64,000 bases of DNA. Origin: Flavobacterium sufflavum (lineage in GTDB: Bacteria > Bacteroidota > Bacteroidia > Flavobacteriales > Flavobacteriaceae). Under the pieces are notes generated by a model, which was not told the DNA's origin, did no database searches, and saw only the letters and a list, made by a program, of their open reading frames with translations. A program made the position numbers and the translations under genes. Where the stretch lies: contig NZ_SACJ01000004.1 of assembly GCF_004016525.1 (NCBI RefSeq), positions 186,001-250,000 on the forward strand, read 5' to 3'. How positions within the stretch are numbered: position 1 is the first letter of the stretch; every line of letters starts with the position of its first letter. Shown piece after piece: positions 44,403-51,605 of this stretch.

Positions 44403-44410
44403 CCAAATAT
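44403..44410 (-). promoter_or_regulatory. Minus-7 promoter box of the OsmC gene
   Basis: TATATTTG on the minus strand, 19 bp before ATG 44383. It decides the start choice for that gene. Confidence 0.5.
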
Positions 44411-44481
44411 AGCCAAATAATAGCAGCACTTTTAATTCGAAAAATTAGGATATTATAAACAATGATTGAGTAAATGCTTTT

Positions 44482-44489
44482 TATCTTTG
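44482..44489 (+). promoter_or_regulatory. Minus-7 promoter box of the META-msrB operon
   Basis: TATCTTTG matches TAnnTTTG, 59 bp upstream of the META-gene ATG. Confidence 0.45.
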
Positions 44490-44548
44490 TATAAACAGTA
44501 ATGACTATAAAAGAATCCCAAATTTAATCTCCGCTTAAAAATTCAAAA

Positions 44549-45016
44549 ATGAAACACTACTTAACCACAATTAGTTTATTTTCTTTATTACTATTATTTA
44601 CTTCTTGCTGTACCAGCAAAAAATCGATTTCAGAAAACACTGTTTCTCCAAAAGAATCTACTGAAATAATAGAAAAATACTGGAAACTAATTGAAATCAA
44701 AGGTCAAAAAGTAACTGCCGACGATTTTGCTTCCAAAGAACCTCACTTAATCTTAAAATCAACCGATAATAGAGTTTCTGGAAATGGTGGCTGCAATTCT
44801 TTTTTTGGAACTTATGAACTTCAGACTGATGTTAACCGAATTTCTTTTTCGAAAATAGGTTCTACAAAAATGGCTTGTATGAAAGCTACCGTTGAAAACG
44901 ACTTTTTAAACGTATTGGAAACTGTAGATAATTACACGGTTAAAAACGATACCTTACAATTGAACAAAGCCCGAATGGCTCCATTGGCCAAATTTGTAGC
45001 TGTATATCTTAAATAA
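44549..45016 (+). CDS. META-domain lipoprotein (HslJ-like)
   Basis: 155 residues. A signal peptide with lipobox (LLLLFTSCCTS) is followed by a META domain. YWKLIEIKGQKV, LILKSTDNRVSGNGGCNSFFGTYEL, ISFSKIGSTKMACM and LNVLETVDNYTVKNDTLQL are its conserved blocks. HslJ-like proteins are associated with heat and antibiotic stress; function unknown. msrB follows after 6 bp, so the two look co-transcribed, a plausible envelope/oxidative-stress pair. Confidence 0.87.
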   Translation: MKHYLTTISLFSLLLLFTSCCTSKKSISENTVSPKESTEIIEKYWKLIEIKGQKVTADDFASKEPHLILKSTDNRVSGNGGCNSFFGTYELQTDVNRISFSKIGSTKMACMKATVENDFLNVLETVDNYTVKNDTLQLNKARMAPLAKFVAVYLK

Positions 45017-45022
45017 AAAACT

Positions 45023-45469
45023 ATGTTAAACTGGAACGACCTTATAAAATTTGTCGCACATGGCAATCCTACTCCGCCAAAAAGAGTAGAGAAAACAGAA
45101 CAAGAATGGAAATCAGAATTGAGCGATGAAGAATATTATGTGACGCGTCAAAAAGGAACCGAAAGAGCGCATAGTTCTGAAATGTGCAATCTTTTCGAAG
45201 CGGGAAAATATGCCTGTAAATGTTGCAAAACACCTCTTTTTGATTCTACAACTAAATTTCAAAGTGGAACAGGCTGGCCATCCTTTACAGAGCCCATAGC
45301 TATTGAAAATGTAGCTTATAACAAAGATGTGAGTTACGGAATGATTCGTATAGAATGTGTATGTAATATTTGCGATGCGCATTTAGGTCATGTCTTTCCT
45401 GATGGACCGGAACCAAGTGGTTTACGCTATTGCATCAACGCTGTTTCTTTAGAAAAAATAAAAGAATAG
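45023..45469 (+). CDS. msrB: Peptide-methionine (R)-S-oxide reductase
   Basis: 148 residues. Two CxxC zinc sites (CKCC and CNIC), TKFQSGTGWPSFTEP, AHLGHVFPDGPEPSGLRYCINAVSLE with the catalytic Cys in RYCIN. It reduces methionine-R-sulfoxide in proteins. No signal peptide, so cytoplasmic. The N-terminal WKSELSDEEYYVTRQKGTERAHS is the standard MsrB lead-in. In an operon with the META-domain lipoprotein. Confidence 0.95.
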   Translation: MLNWNDLIKFVAHGNPTPPKRVEKTEQEWKSELSDEEYYVTRQKGTERAHSSEMCNLFEAGKYACKCCKTPLFDSTTKFQSGTGWPSFTEPIAIENVAYNKDVSYGMIRIECVCNICDAHLGHVFPDGPEPSGLRYCINAVSLEKIKE

Positions 45470-45483
45470 TGAAAATTATTACA

Positions 45484-45591
45484 CAAAGATTCGCAGAGCT
45501 TTTTTTTTTAAAAGATTTAAAAAATTCTCTTTTCTCTCTCTTTTGTAAATATTTCTTTGAGTTCCTTTGCGGTTCACTTTGCGAATCTTTG
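45484..45591. repeat. Inverted-repeat element between msrB and lutC
   Basis: Perfect 12-bp ends CAAAGATTCGCA (45484-45495) and complement (45580-45591) enclose about 84 bp of T-rich sequence. Related CTTTGCG/TCTTTGCG words appear at 31735-31770. No coding content. Confidence 0.6.
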
Positions 45592-45608
45592 CGTTATAAC
45601 TAAAACAA

Positions 45609-45642
45609 AAAAATCGCTTCTATAAACACGAAGCGATTTTTT
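45609..45642. terminator. Bidirectional intrinsic terminator (msrB / lutC)
   Basis: Perfect 12-bp arms AAAAATCGCTTC (45609-45620) and complement (45630-45641), 9-base loop, with A- and T-runs on both sides. Confidence 0.8.
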
Positions 45643-45664
45643 TATATGAATCAAAGAGAATAAA

Positions 45665-46252
45665 CTATTCCATCAAAAAAACGGTCAATCCCCTTGCTCC
45701 ATGAGCTCCAAGAACTAATGATTGCTCAATATCGGCAGTTTTAGAAGGTCCGGCTATAAAAGTACCAAAACCATAATCTAAATCTCCAATACGCTCATAA
45801 GCCTGATGCATCGTAGCCAAAATATCTTTTTTATTGACAATGATAGATAAATATTGAGGAATAAAAGGAGAAACTCTTTGCCCTAAAATAGCATCGGTTA
45901 CCCAAAGCCCTGAATTTTCAGCAACACCAAAATGAGCCTTTACAATAGCTAATTCTACATTTTGTAAACTATGTGGATCATCATTTGTCCATTCGGTTTC
46001 AGCAATATCAGCAAATTCCTGAATGGTAGTAATCTTTCTTTTATCTGCTGGGTAATGCGTAGCAATGTAGGCTTTGACTTCGTCTAAACTACTCACTTCT
46101 TCACAAAATCCACCAATACCTTTTAGTACTGTTTTATAGGTTTCAATTACATCAATTTTGTCTAATCCTAAAAAACTAAGACTAGGTAATTCGTTCACTG
46201 ATGTAGGCTGATTGTTTTTGATTTTACTTAAAATACTATCTCTGCTGCTCAT
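45665..46252 (-). CDS. lutC: LutC/YkgG-family lactate-utilisation protein
   Basis: 195 residues, LUD domain. SRDSILSKIKNNQP leads in; ENSGLWVTDAILGQRVSPFIPQYLSIIV and FIAGPSKTADIEQSLVLGAHGARGLTVFLME are the family signatures. Third subunit of the LutABC L-lactate dehydrogenase complex. Its ATG overlaps the lutB stop by one base. Last gene of the minus-strand rhamnose/lactate locus, followed by a strong terminator. Confidence 0.93.
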   Translation of the reverse strand: MSSRDSILSKIKNNQPTSVNELPSLSFLGLDKIDVIETYKTVLKGIGGFCEEVSSLDEVKAYIATHYPADKRKITTIQEFADIAETEWTNDDPHSLQNVELAIVKAHFGVAENSGLWVTDAILGQRVSPFIPQYLSIIVNKKDILATMHQAYERIGDLDYGFGTFIAGPSKTADIEQSLVLGAHGARGLTVFLME

Positions 46253-47643
46253 TATTTCTTGTCTTTAGATTCTTTTGCTTTTTTAGCATACCACTCTCTA
46301 AATGATTCTTCTGGCGGTGCTGGCATTTCTCTTTGCTTGTACCAGGCATTAAGATTGTTGTTTACCATAAAAGGCAAATTCTTCATTACAAATCGACCTG
46401 CTTTTCCTGCAATTTTAAATACTGTTGGATTTGCTAAAACAGCCGACATTCCTTTCATGGCCATTGTTTTAGAAGATGGTGTATAACCTTCCTTAACTAA
46501 AACCTGACGCCATTTATACAACTGATCGTGAATATCAATTTTTACCGGACAAACATTAGTACAAGAACCACATAAGGTACTTGCGAAAGGCAAATCGGCA
46601 TTCTTTTTCATGTCTAAGTTTGGAGCCAAAATAGAACCAATAGGACCTGCAACCGCATTGTGGTAACTGTGCCCTCCACTTCTTCTGTAAACCGGACAAG
46701 TATTCATACAAGCCCCACAACGGATACATTTTAGAGAGTTTCTAAACTCTTCACGTCCTAATTGCGTACTTCTGCCATTATCAACAATCACAATGTGCAT
46801 TTCCTGACCTACTCTTGGTTTTTTAAAATGACTTGAAAAGGTTGTAATTGGCTGACCTGTTGCACTTCGGGCCAAAAGTCTTAAAAATACACCAAGGTGT
46901 TTGCGCTCTGGAATTAATTTTTCAAATCCCATACAGGCAATGTGAACATCTGCAAGATGCGCACCCATATCGGCATTACCTTCATTGGTACACACCACAA
47001 ATTCACCTGTTTCGGCAACTGCAAAGTTCACTCCTGTAAGTGCTACTTTTCTAGTTAAGAAAGTATCTCTTAATTCTTTTCGAGCGGCTTCGGTTAAATA
47101 TTGTGGATCGTTATTTCCTTTTTCTGTTCCAAGATGCTCATTAAAAGTATCACTTACATCTTCTTTTTTAAGGTGAATAGCAGGCAATACGATATGACTT
47201 GGTGGTTCTTTTCTTAATTGAACAATAAATTCCCCTAAATCGGAATCAATTACTTCAACTCCATTATCTGCTAAATATTCATTCAAATGACATTCTTCTG
47301 TAAGCATTGATTTTGATTTTACCATTTGGGTAACTCCATGCTTAGCAATAATCGAATGCACTATTTTATTGTGTTCTGCTCCATCAGCAGCCCAATGCAC
47401 AATAATTCCGTTTTCTTTGGCTTTAGCTTCAAACTCCTGCAAATAGTGATGCATGTTTGAAAGCACATTGTTTTTAATATTTGAGGCTGTCTCACGAAGC
47501 GTTTCCCATTCCGGGATAGCATGAGCTGATTTATCTCTTTTTGAACGAACAAACCAAAGCGTATCATCATGCCAGTTTACACGTTCCACATCTTTATTAA
47601 AAATAGCCGCTGCGTGACTGTGATCTATTGTATTTTCTTTCAT
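46252..47643 (-). CDS. lutB: LutB/LldF-family L-lactate oxidation iron-sulfur protein
   Basis: 463 residues. The LUD domain includes VVCTNEGNADMGAHLADVHIACMGFEKLIP; two 4Fe-4S motifs follow, CIRCGACMNTCPVYR (about residue 305) and CGSCTNVCPVKID (about 356). The central electron-transfer subunit of LutABC, which oxidises L-lactate to pyruvate. It starts inside the last codon of lutA (4-bp overlap) and its stop touches lutC, so the three are tightly coupled. Length is typical. Confidence 0.95.
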   Translation of the reverse strand: MKENTIDHSHAAAIFNKDVERVNWHDDTLWFVRSKRDKSAHAIPEWETLRETASNIKNNVLSNMHHYLQEFEAKAKENGIIVHWAADGAEHNKIVHSIIAKHGVTQMVKSKSMLTEECHLNEYLADNGVEVIDSDLGEFIVQLRKEPPSHIVLPAIHLKKEDVSDTFNEHLGTEKGNNDPQYLTEAARKELRDTFLTRKVALTGVNFAVAETGEFVVCTNEGNADMGAHLADVHIACMGFEKLIPERKHLGVFLRLLARSATGQPITTFSSHFKKPRVGQEMHIVIVDNGRSTQLGREEFRNSLKCIRCGACMNTCPVYRRSGGHSYHNAVAGPIGSILAPNLDMKKNADLPFASTLCGSCTNVCPVKIDIHDQLYKWRQVLVKEGYTPSSKTMAMKGMSAVLANPTVFKIAGKAGRFVMKNLPFMVNNNLNAWYKQREMPAPPEESFREWYAKKAKESKDKK

Positions 47644-48374
47644 ATTGAGTTTAAAATTTCTGCAATGTGAATTACTTTAATATTGCTTTTTTGTCTTTTT
47701 AGAATTCCTTCTAAGTGCATTAAGCACGACATATCTCCACCAGTAATGTAATCTACTTGGTGATCTTTGTGATCTTCTATACGGTCTAATCCCATTTTTA
47801 CAGAAACGGCTTCTTCAGTAACGCAAAAAGTACCTCCAAAACCACAACATTCGTCTTTTCTGCTTAAGGATACTAAGTCTAAACCTTTAATTTTACTCAG
47901 TAATTGTTCCGGTTTAGAAAAAGGAGCCGCATTTAACTCTGTCATTTGAGACAATTTCAATCCGCGTTGACCGTGACAACTTTGGTGCATTCCTACTCGA
48001 TAAGGAAAATTTCCTTCGATAGATTCTACCTTCAATACATCGGTTAGAAATTCTGTAAGTTCGTACACATTATTTCTAATATGTGTAGCAGCAGCTTCAT
48101 TCTCCTTAGAATGAAGGTGATCCTTCACATGTAGCGTACAACTTCCTGATGGGCAAACGATGTAATCAAATTCAGAAAAATTATTCACAAAATTAGTATC
48201 ACATCCGCCTGTTAAATGAGAATAACCGCTATTAGCCATAGGCTGACCACAGCAGGTTTGATCCATTGGAAAACTCACTTCGCATCCAAATTTTTGTAAT
48301 AATTCCAAGCTTGCAATACCTATCTGTGGATAAAACTGATCCACATAGCAAGGTATAAAAAGTCCAACTTTCAT
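47640..48374 (-). CDS. lutA: LutA-family (Fe-S)-binding protein of lactate oxidation
   Basis: 244 residues with two cysteine-rich CCG domains. KVGLFIPCYVDQFYPQIGIASLELLQKFG, TCCGQPMANSGY, then YRVGMHQSCHGQRGLKLSQM and DECCGFGGTFCVTEEAVSVKMG. Like GlpC/HdrB-type subunits it carries electrons in the LutABC complex. First gene of lutABC; a terminator after rhaK lies 24 bp upstream of its start, so a promoter close to the start, or read-through, must serve it. No clear TAnnTTTG box was found. Confidence 0.94.
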   Translation of the reverse strand: MKVGLFIPCYVDQFYPQIGIASLELLQKFGCEVSFPMDQTCCGQPMANSGYSHLTGGCDTNFVNNFSEFDYIVCPSGSCTLHVKDHLHSKENEAAATHIRNNVYELTEFLTDVLKVESIEGNFPYRVGMHQSCHGQRGLKLSQMTELNAAPFSKPEQLLSKIKGLDLVSLSRKDECCGFGGTFCVTEEAVSVKMGLDRIEDHKDHQVDYITGGDMSCLMHLEGILKRQKSNIKVIHIAEILNSI

Positions 48375-48397
48375 AGGTTGTTATTTATATTTATGTC

Positions 48398-48448
48398 AAA
48401 AAAAAAATGCCTATCAATATTCGTTTTAAGATTGAATTATGATAGGCA
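48398..48448 (-). terminator. Intrinsic terminator after rhaK
   Basis: On the minus strand, 9-bp arms TGCCTATCA (48440-48448 and 48408-48416) are followed by a run of ten T (48398-48407). It separates rhaMIK from lutABC. Confidence 0.75.
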
Positions 48449-48458
48449 AATTTAGATA

Positions 48459-49811
48459 TTAATGTTTGTAAAATTTTAAATCAATTAAATCATTTTGAAT
48501 TGGTTTTGTATTCCAATTTTTATGAATAGCTAAGGCAGCTCCTAACGAACTTGCTTGTGCCATTGACGCTGCGTACACTTCCATTTCGGGGAAAGCTTCC
48601 GCTAACAAGTTCATATAAATCGAATTTTTACTGAAACCTCCATCAACAAAAACTTTCTTTACCGGACTATTATGAATTACTAATTTAGTCGAAACAATTT
48701 GTTGAGCAATTAAATCCAACATTAACTGGTGATACCCTTCATCGTAATTTTCAAAATCAGATAAGGCTCTCTCATTGAAAGGACAATCTTTTAGAATATC
48801 ACTATCTCCCTTAGTATATTGTTTGAATTTAGCTCTTAACTTAGTAATGATGTCTTTATCATAAAGAACGTGTTTGTAAGAATCAATTGGAGCATTAAAA
48901 TGCTTTGCCAATTTTACCGATTGAATTTCATGCTCATTTCCTGCAAACAAACGGGAAGCCTTAACCGGTTTTCCTTTATAATGTAGAAAACACAAGCAAT
49001 CGTTTTGCAATTCGTCAAAGGTAAGCTTTTTAGAATTAAATGGATTCATTGTAATTACCCAGGTTCCTGTTGACAACAATACAAACGGATCTTCAAAATT
49101 AATAATATAAGGAATCAAAGCCGAAGAACTATCGTGCAACCCAATCCCTACTGCTATATCATTCTCTACGGTAATAGCATCTTCAGAATCGTGAATTGGA
49201 GGCAATTTTTCAGTTATCCCTTCCTTTTTAATCCATTTGTGGTATTTCATTCTATTGAAATTCCAAAGATTGGTATGACAACCAATGCTGGTGATATCAG
49301 TAAATCCTTCTTTGGTCAAAAGAAAACTCATGTATTGAGGCAAATGCAAACAGTGTTTTACCTTGTTGAAAACCTCTGGGTTCTCTTCTTTCAAACGGTA
49401 AATTTGCATTCCGGAATTTAAACTTCCTAAAACCGGAGAAGCAGTTTTCACTGTGAAAACTTCTTCTCCTTTGTATTTAGAATAAAACTCATTTTTAAGG
49501 TTTTCAGGATATGGTCTAAGATAATTGTACAATGGCGTTAAAGGATTTCCTTTTTCGTCAACATATACAAAACTAGCACCATAAGTACTAAAATTAACTG
49601 CTTTTAAGTTGAATTGAGTTTGAGATTTCATCTCTTCCCAACATCCCAAAAACCAGTCTTTTAGCGCTACAATATCTTCGCATGGAAATCCATCTTCATC
49701 AACTGTTTCAGGAAGATTTACTGAATTTTCCCAAACAATTTGATAGCTTTCATTAAATAGAAAGGCTTTTTTATTTGTTTTTCCAATATCGAAAATGGCT
49801 ACTGCATTCAT
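48459..49811 (-). CDS. rhaK: FGGY-family carbohydrate kinase, probable L-rhamnulokinase
   Basis: 450 residues. AVAIFDIGKTNKKAFLFN is the phosphate-binding start, VNFSTYGASFVYVDEKGNP and VGIGLHDSSSALIPYI the substrate/ATP domain, FVLLSTGTWVITMNPF the adenosine side and KKVFVDGGFSKNSIYMNLLAEAF the last ATP motif. The family phosphorylates ketoses; L-rhamnulose is inferred from the isomerase, mutarotase and aldolase next to it. It is distinct from enterobacterial RhaB in sequence. Starts 13 bp after the isomerase gene. Confidence 0.88.
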   Translation of the reverse strand: MNAVAIFDIGKTNKKAFLFNESYQIVWENSVNLPETVDEDGFPCEDIVALKDWFLGCWEEMKSQTQFNLKAVNFSTYGASFVYVDEKGNPLTPLYNYLRPYPENLKNEFYSKYKGEEVFTVKTASPVLGSLNSGMQIYRLKEENPEVFNKVKHCLHLPQYMSFLLTKEGFTDITSIGCHTNLWNFNRMKYHKWIKKEGITEKLPPIHDSEDAITVENDIAVGIGLHDSSSALIPYIINFEDPFVLLSTGTWVITMNPFNSKKLTFDELQNDCLCFLHYKGKPVKASRLFAGNEHEIQSVKLAKHFNAPIDSYKHVLYDKDIITKLRAKFKQYTKGDSDILKDCPFNERALSDFENYDEGYHQLMLDLIAQQIVSTKLVIHNSPVKKVFVDGGFSKNSIYMNLLAEAFPEMEVYAASMAQASSLGAALAIHKNWNTKPIQNDLIDLKFYKH

Positions 49812-49824
49812 TTAATGTTGTTTT

Positions 49825-51099
49825 TTATAATCCTGTTGCTACAGTTTTCAATCCTCTTTCTCCAATTAAAGCATCACGTACAGCTAACTGACGGTATAAT
49901 CCAACCGGATTAAGCGCAGCACCAGAACGCAAACGAGCTTCAGCTACTAATGCACGAACATCAGTACGGAAAGCATTTTGTAAAATTTCCTGAGCTTTAA
50001 CAACATCATTTTCATTTTGAGCAATTTCTAACGCTTTTCTGTCAACAGAAAGTGCCTGAGCATAAGCAATCATGATAGCTTCAACAGATTGTAATAAATC
50101 TTCCATTGGATCTTTTACGTTATGAGAAGCATCGATCATCCAACCTAAGTCAGTTGCGTGGTTCATTCCTCTTGCATCCATTCCTTCTACTAATTCGTTG
50201 AAGATTAAGAATAATTGGTAAGGTTTTAATGCACCGGCAGTTAAATCGTCATCTCCGTATTTAGAATCATTGAAGTGGAAACCTCCTAATTTATCTTCCA
50301 TTAATAATATAGAAACAATTTGCTCAATATTAGCATTTGGAAGGTGGTGACCTAAATCAACTAAAGTTTTAGCTTTATCTCCTAATTTTTTTACATAAGA
50401 ATAAGATTGTCCCCAATCAGCAACTGTAGTAGAATAGAAATTAGGCTCAGCACATTTGTATTCTAAGAATAATTTCCAGTCAGCAGGCAATGCAGCATAA
50501 ATTTCTTCTAAACTTTCTAATGTATTTTGATAAGCTTTACGGAAATTTAATTGTCCAGGAAAACAAGAACCATCAGCTAACCAAACAGTTAATGATTTAG
50601 AACCTAACTCAACACCTTGTTGAATTACGTCGATATTGTGTTGAACAGCTTGTTTACGGATTGCTTTGTTTACATTTTGCAATGAACCAAATTTATAAGA
50701 GTACTCGCTGTTAGCCTGGTCTTGAAATGTGTTAGAGTTAACTGCATCAAATTTCAAATCATGTTGTGCTGCTAAAGCTTTAATAGATCTATAATCAGAT
50801 ACAGTATCCCATGGAATATGTAAAGAAATTGCTCCAGAAGCTTTGTTCAAAGCGTGTAACAAACCTACATCTTCGATTTTTTCTTCTATTGAACGAGGCT
50901 CTCCACCACCTGGAAAACGTCCAAAACGAGTTCCTCCTGTACCTAAAGCCCAAGAAGGGATAGCGATTTGGAAATCGACTAATTTTTTAATGATAGCTTC
51001 AGATTCAGCTATTTCAGAAGCTGTGAAAACTAATTTATTTTTATGTGCTGTATAAAGCCCATCATTATGAGCAGCAATTTTATTAGAATCTAATATCAT
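49825..51099 (-). CDS. rhaI: L-rhamnose isomerase (RhaI type)
   Basis: 424-residue xylose-isomerase-like TIM barrel, the type found in Pseudomonas and Bacteroidota, not enterobacterial RhaA. Blocks: IPSWALGTGGTRFGRFPGGGEPRSIEEKIED, LHIPWDTVSDY, LFLEYKCAEPNFYSTTVADWGQSY and LVDLGHHLPNANIEQI. GGFHFNDSKYGDDDLTAGALKPYQLF contributes His/Asp metal ligands. Interconverts L-rhamnose and L-rhamnulose. Codon use is that of a strongly expressed gene. 15 bp after rhaM. Confidence 0.92.
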   Translation of the reverse strand: MILDSNKIAAHNDGLYTAHKNKLVFTASEIAESEAIIKKLVDFQIAIPSWALGTGGTRFGRFPGGGEPRSIEEKIEDVGLLHALNKASGAISLHIPWDTVSDYRSIKALAAQHDLKFDAVNSNTFQDQANSEYSYKFGSLQNVNKAIRKQAVQHNIDVIQQGVELGSKSLTVWLADGSCFPGQLNFRKAYQNTLESLEEIYAALPADWKLFLEYKCAEPNFYSTTVADWGQSYSYVKKLGDKAKTLVDLGHHLPNANIEQIVSILLMEDKLGGFHFNDSKYGDDDLTAGALKPYQLFLIFNELVEGMDARGMNHATDLGWMIDASHNVKDPMEDLLQSVEAIMIAYAQALSVDRKALEIAQNENDVVKAQEILQNAFRTDVRALVAEARLRSGAALNPVGLYRQLAVRDALIGERGLKTVATGL

Positions 51100-51114
51100 G
51101 ATAATTATAAATTT

Positions 51115-51429
51115 TTAAGGTAAATAAAAAACTTCTTTGAGTGAAACACTCACTGGCGAATTGTCCGGATTTGCATCCATAATGTCTCCCATATATTTCC
51201 ACCATTTTTGCATAACCGGGTGTTTAGGAAGTTCGTCTAAACGACTTGGATCTTCGATTTTTAAAACACCAAAAAGGGCATGTGTATCTTCATCAAAAAA
51301 AATAGAGTAATCTTCGACTCCTACACTTTTTAACAAATCGGCTAATTCAGGCCACAATTCATCATGCCTTTTTTGGTACTCTTGAACCTGACCTTGATGC
51401 AACTGCATTTTAAATGCTACTTTTTTCAT
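51115..51429 (-). CDS. rhaM: L-rhamnose mutarotase
   Basis: 104 residues. VAFKMQLHQGQVQEYQKRHDELWPELADLLKSVGVEDYSIFFDEDTHALFGVLKIED is the RhaM/YiiL signature with the catalytic His; QKWWKYMGDIMD is the conserved tryptophan-rich motif. It speeds the alpha/beta anomer exchange so the isomerase gets its preferred form. First gene of rhaM-rhaI-rhaK. Upstream lie a 176-bp gap, an inverted repeat (51461-51485) and the rhaD terminator, so this is a separate transcription unit. Confidence 0.95.
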   Translation of the reverse strand: MKKVAFKMQLHQGQVQEYQKRHDELWPELADLLKSVGVEDYSIFFDEDTHALFGVLKIEDPSRLDELPKHPVMQKWWKYMGDIMDANPDNSPVSVSLKEVFYLP

Positions 51430-51460
51430 AATTTATGGGGATTATAAGCGGTAGACACAA

Positions 51461-51485
51461 AACAATTTCGAAACCCTAAATTGTT
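51461..51485. promoter_or_regulatory. Inverted repeat upstream of rhaM, possible operator
   Basis: Perfect arms AACAATTT (51461-51468) and AAATTGTT (51478-51485) with a 9-base spacer, 32 bp upstream of the rhaM ATG. Regulator unknown. Confidence 0.35.
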
Positions 51486-51540
51486 ATGAATATTTTTTTT
51501 TTAAAAGGGGAAAAAATTAAAAATGCAGTTATCAGATTAA

Positions 51541-51577
51541 GAAAAATCTAACGCCCGAAAAGAATCGGACGTTAGAT
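51541..51577 (-). terminator. Intrinsic terminator after the aldolase/dehydrogenase gene
   Basis: Arms of 12 bp with one mismatch (ATCTAACG... at 51546-51557 and 51566-51577), followed on the minus strand by TTTTTC. It ends the rhaT-rhaD unit. Confidence 0.75.
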
Positions 51578-51605
51578 AAATCAATCTAAAAACTAACATC
51601 TAAAA

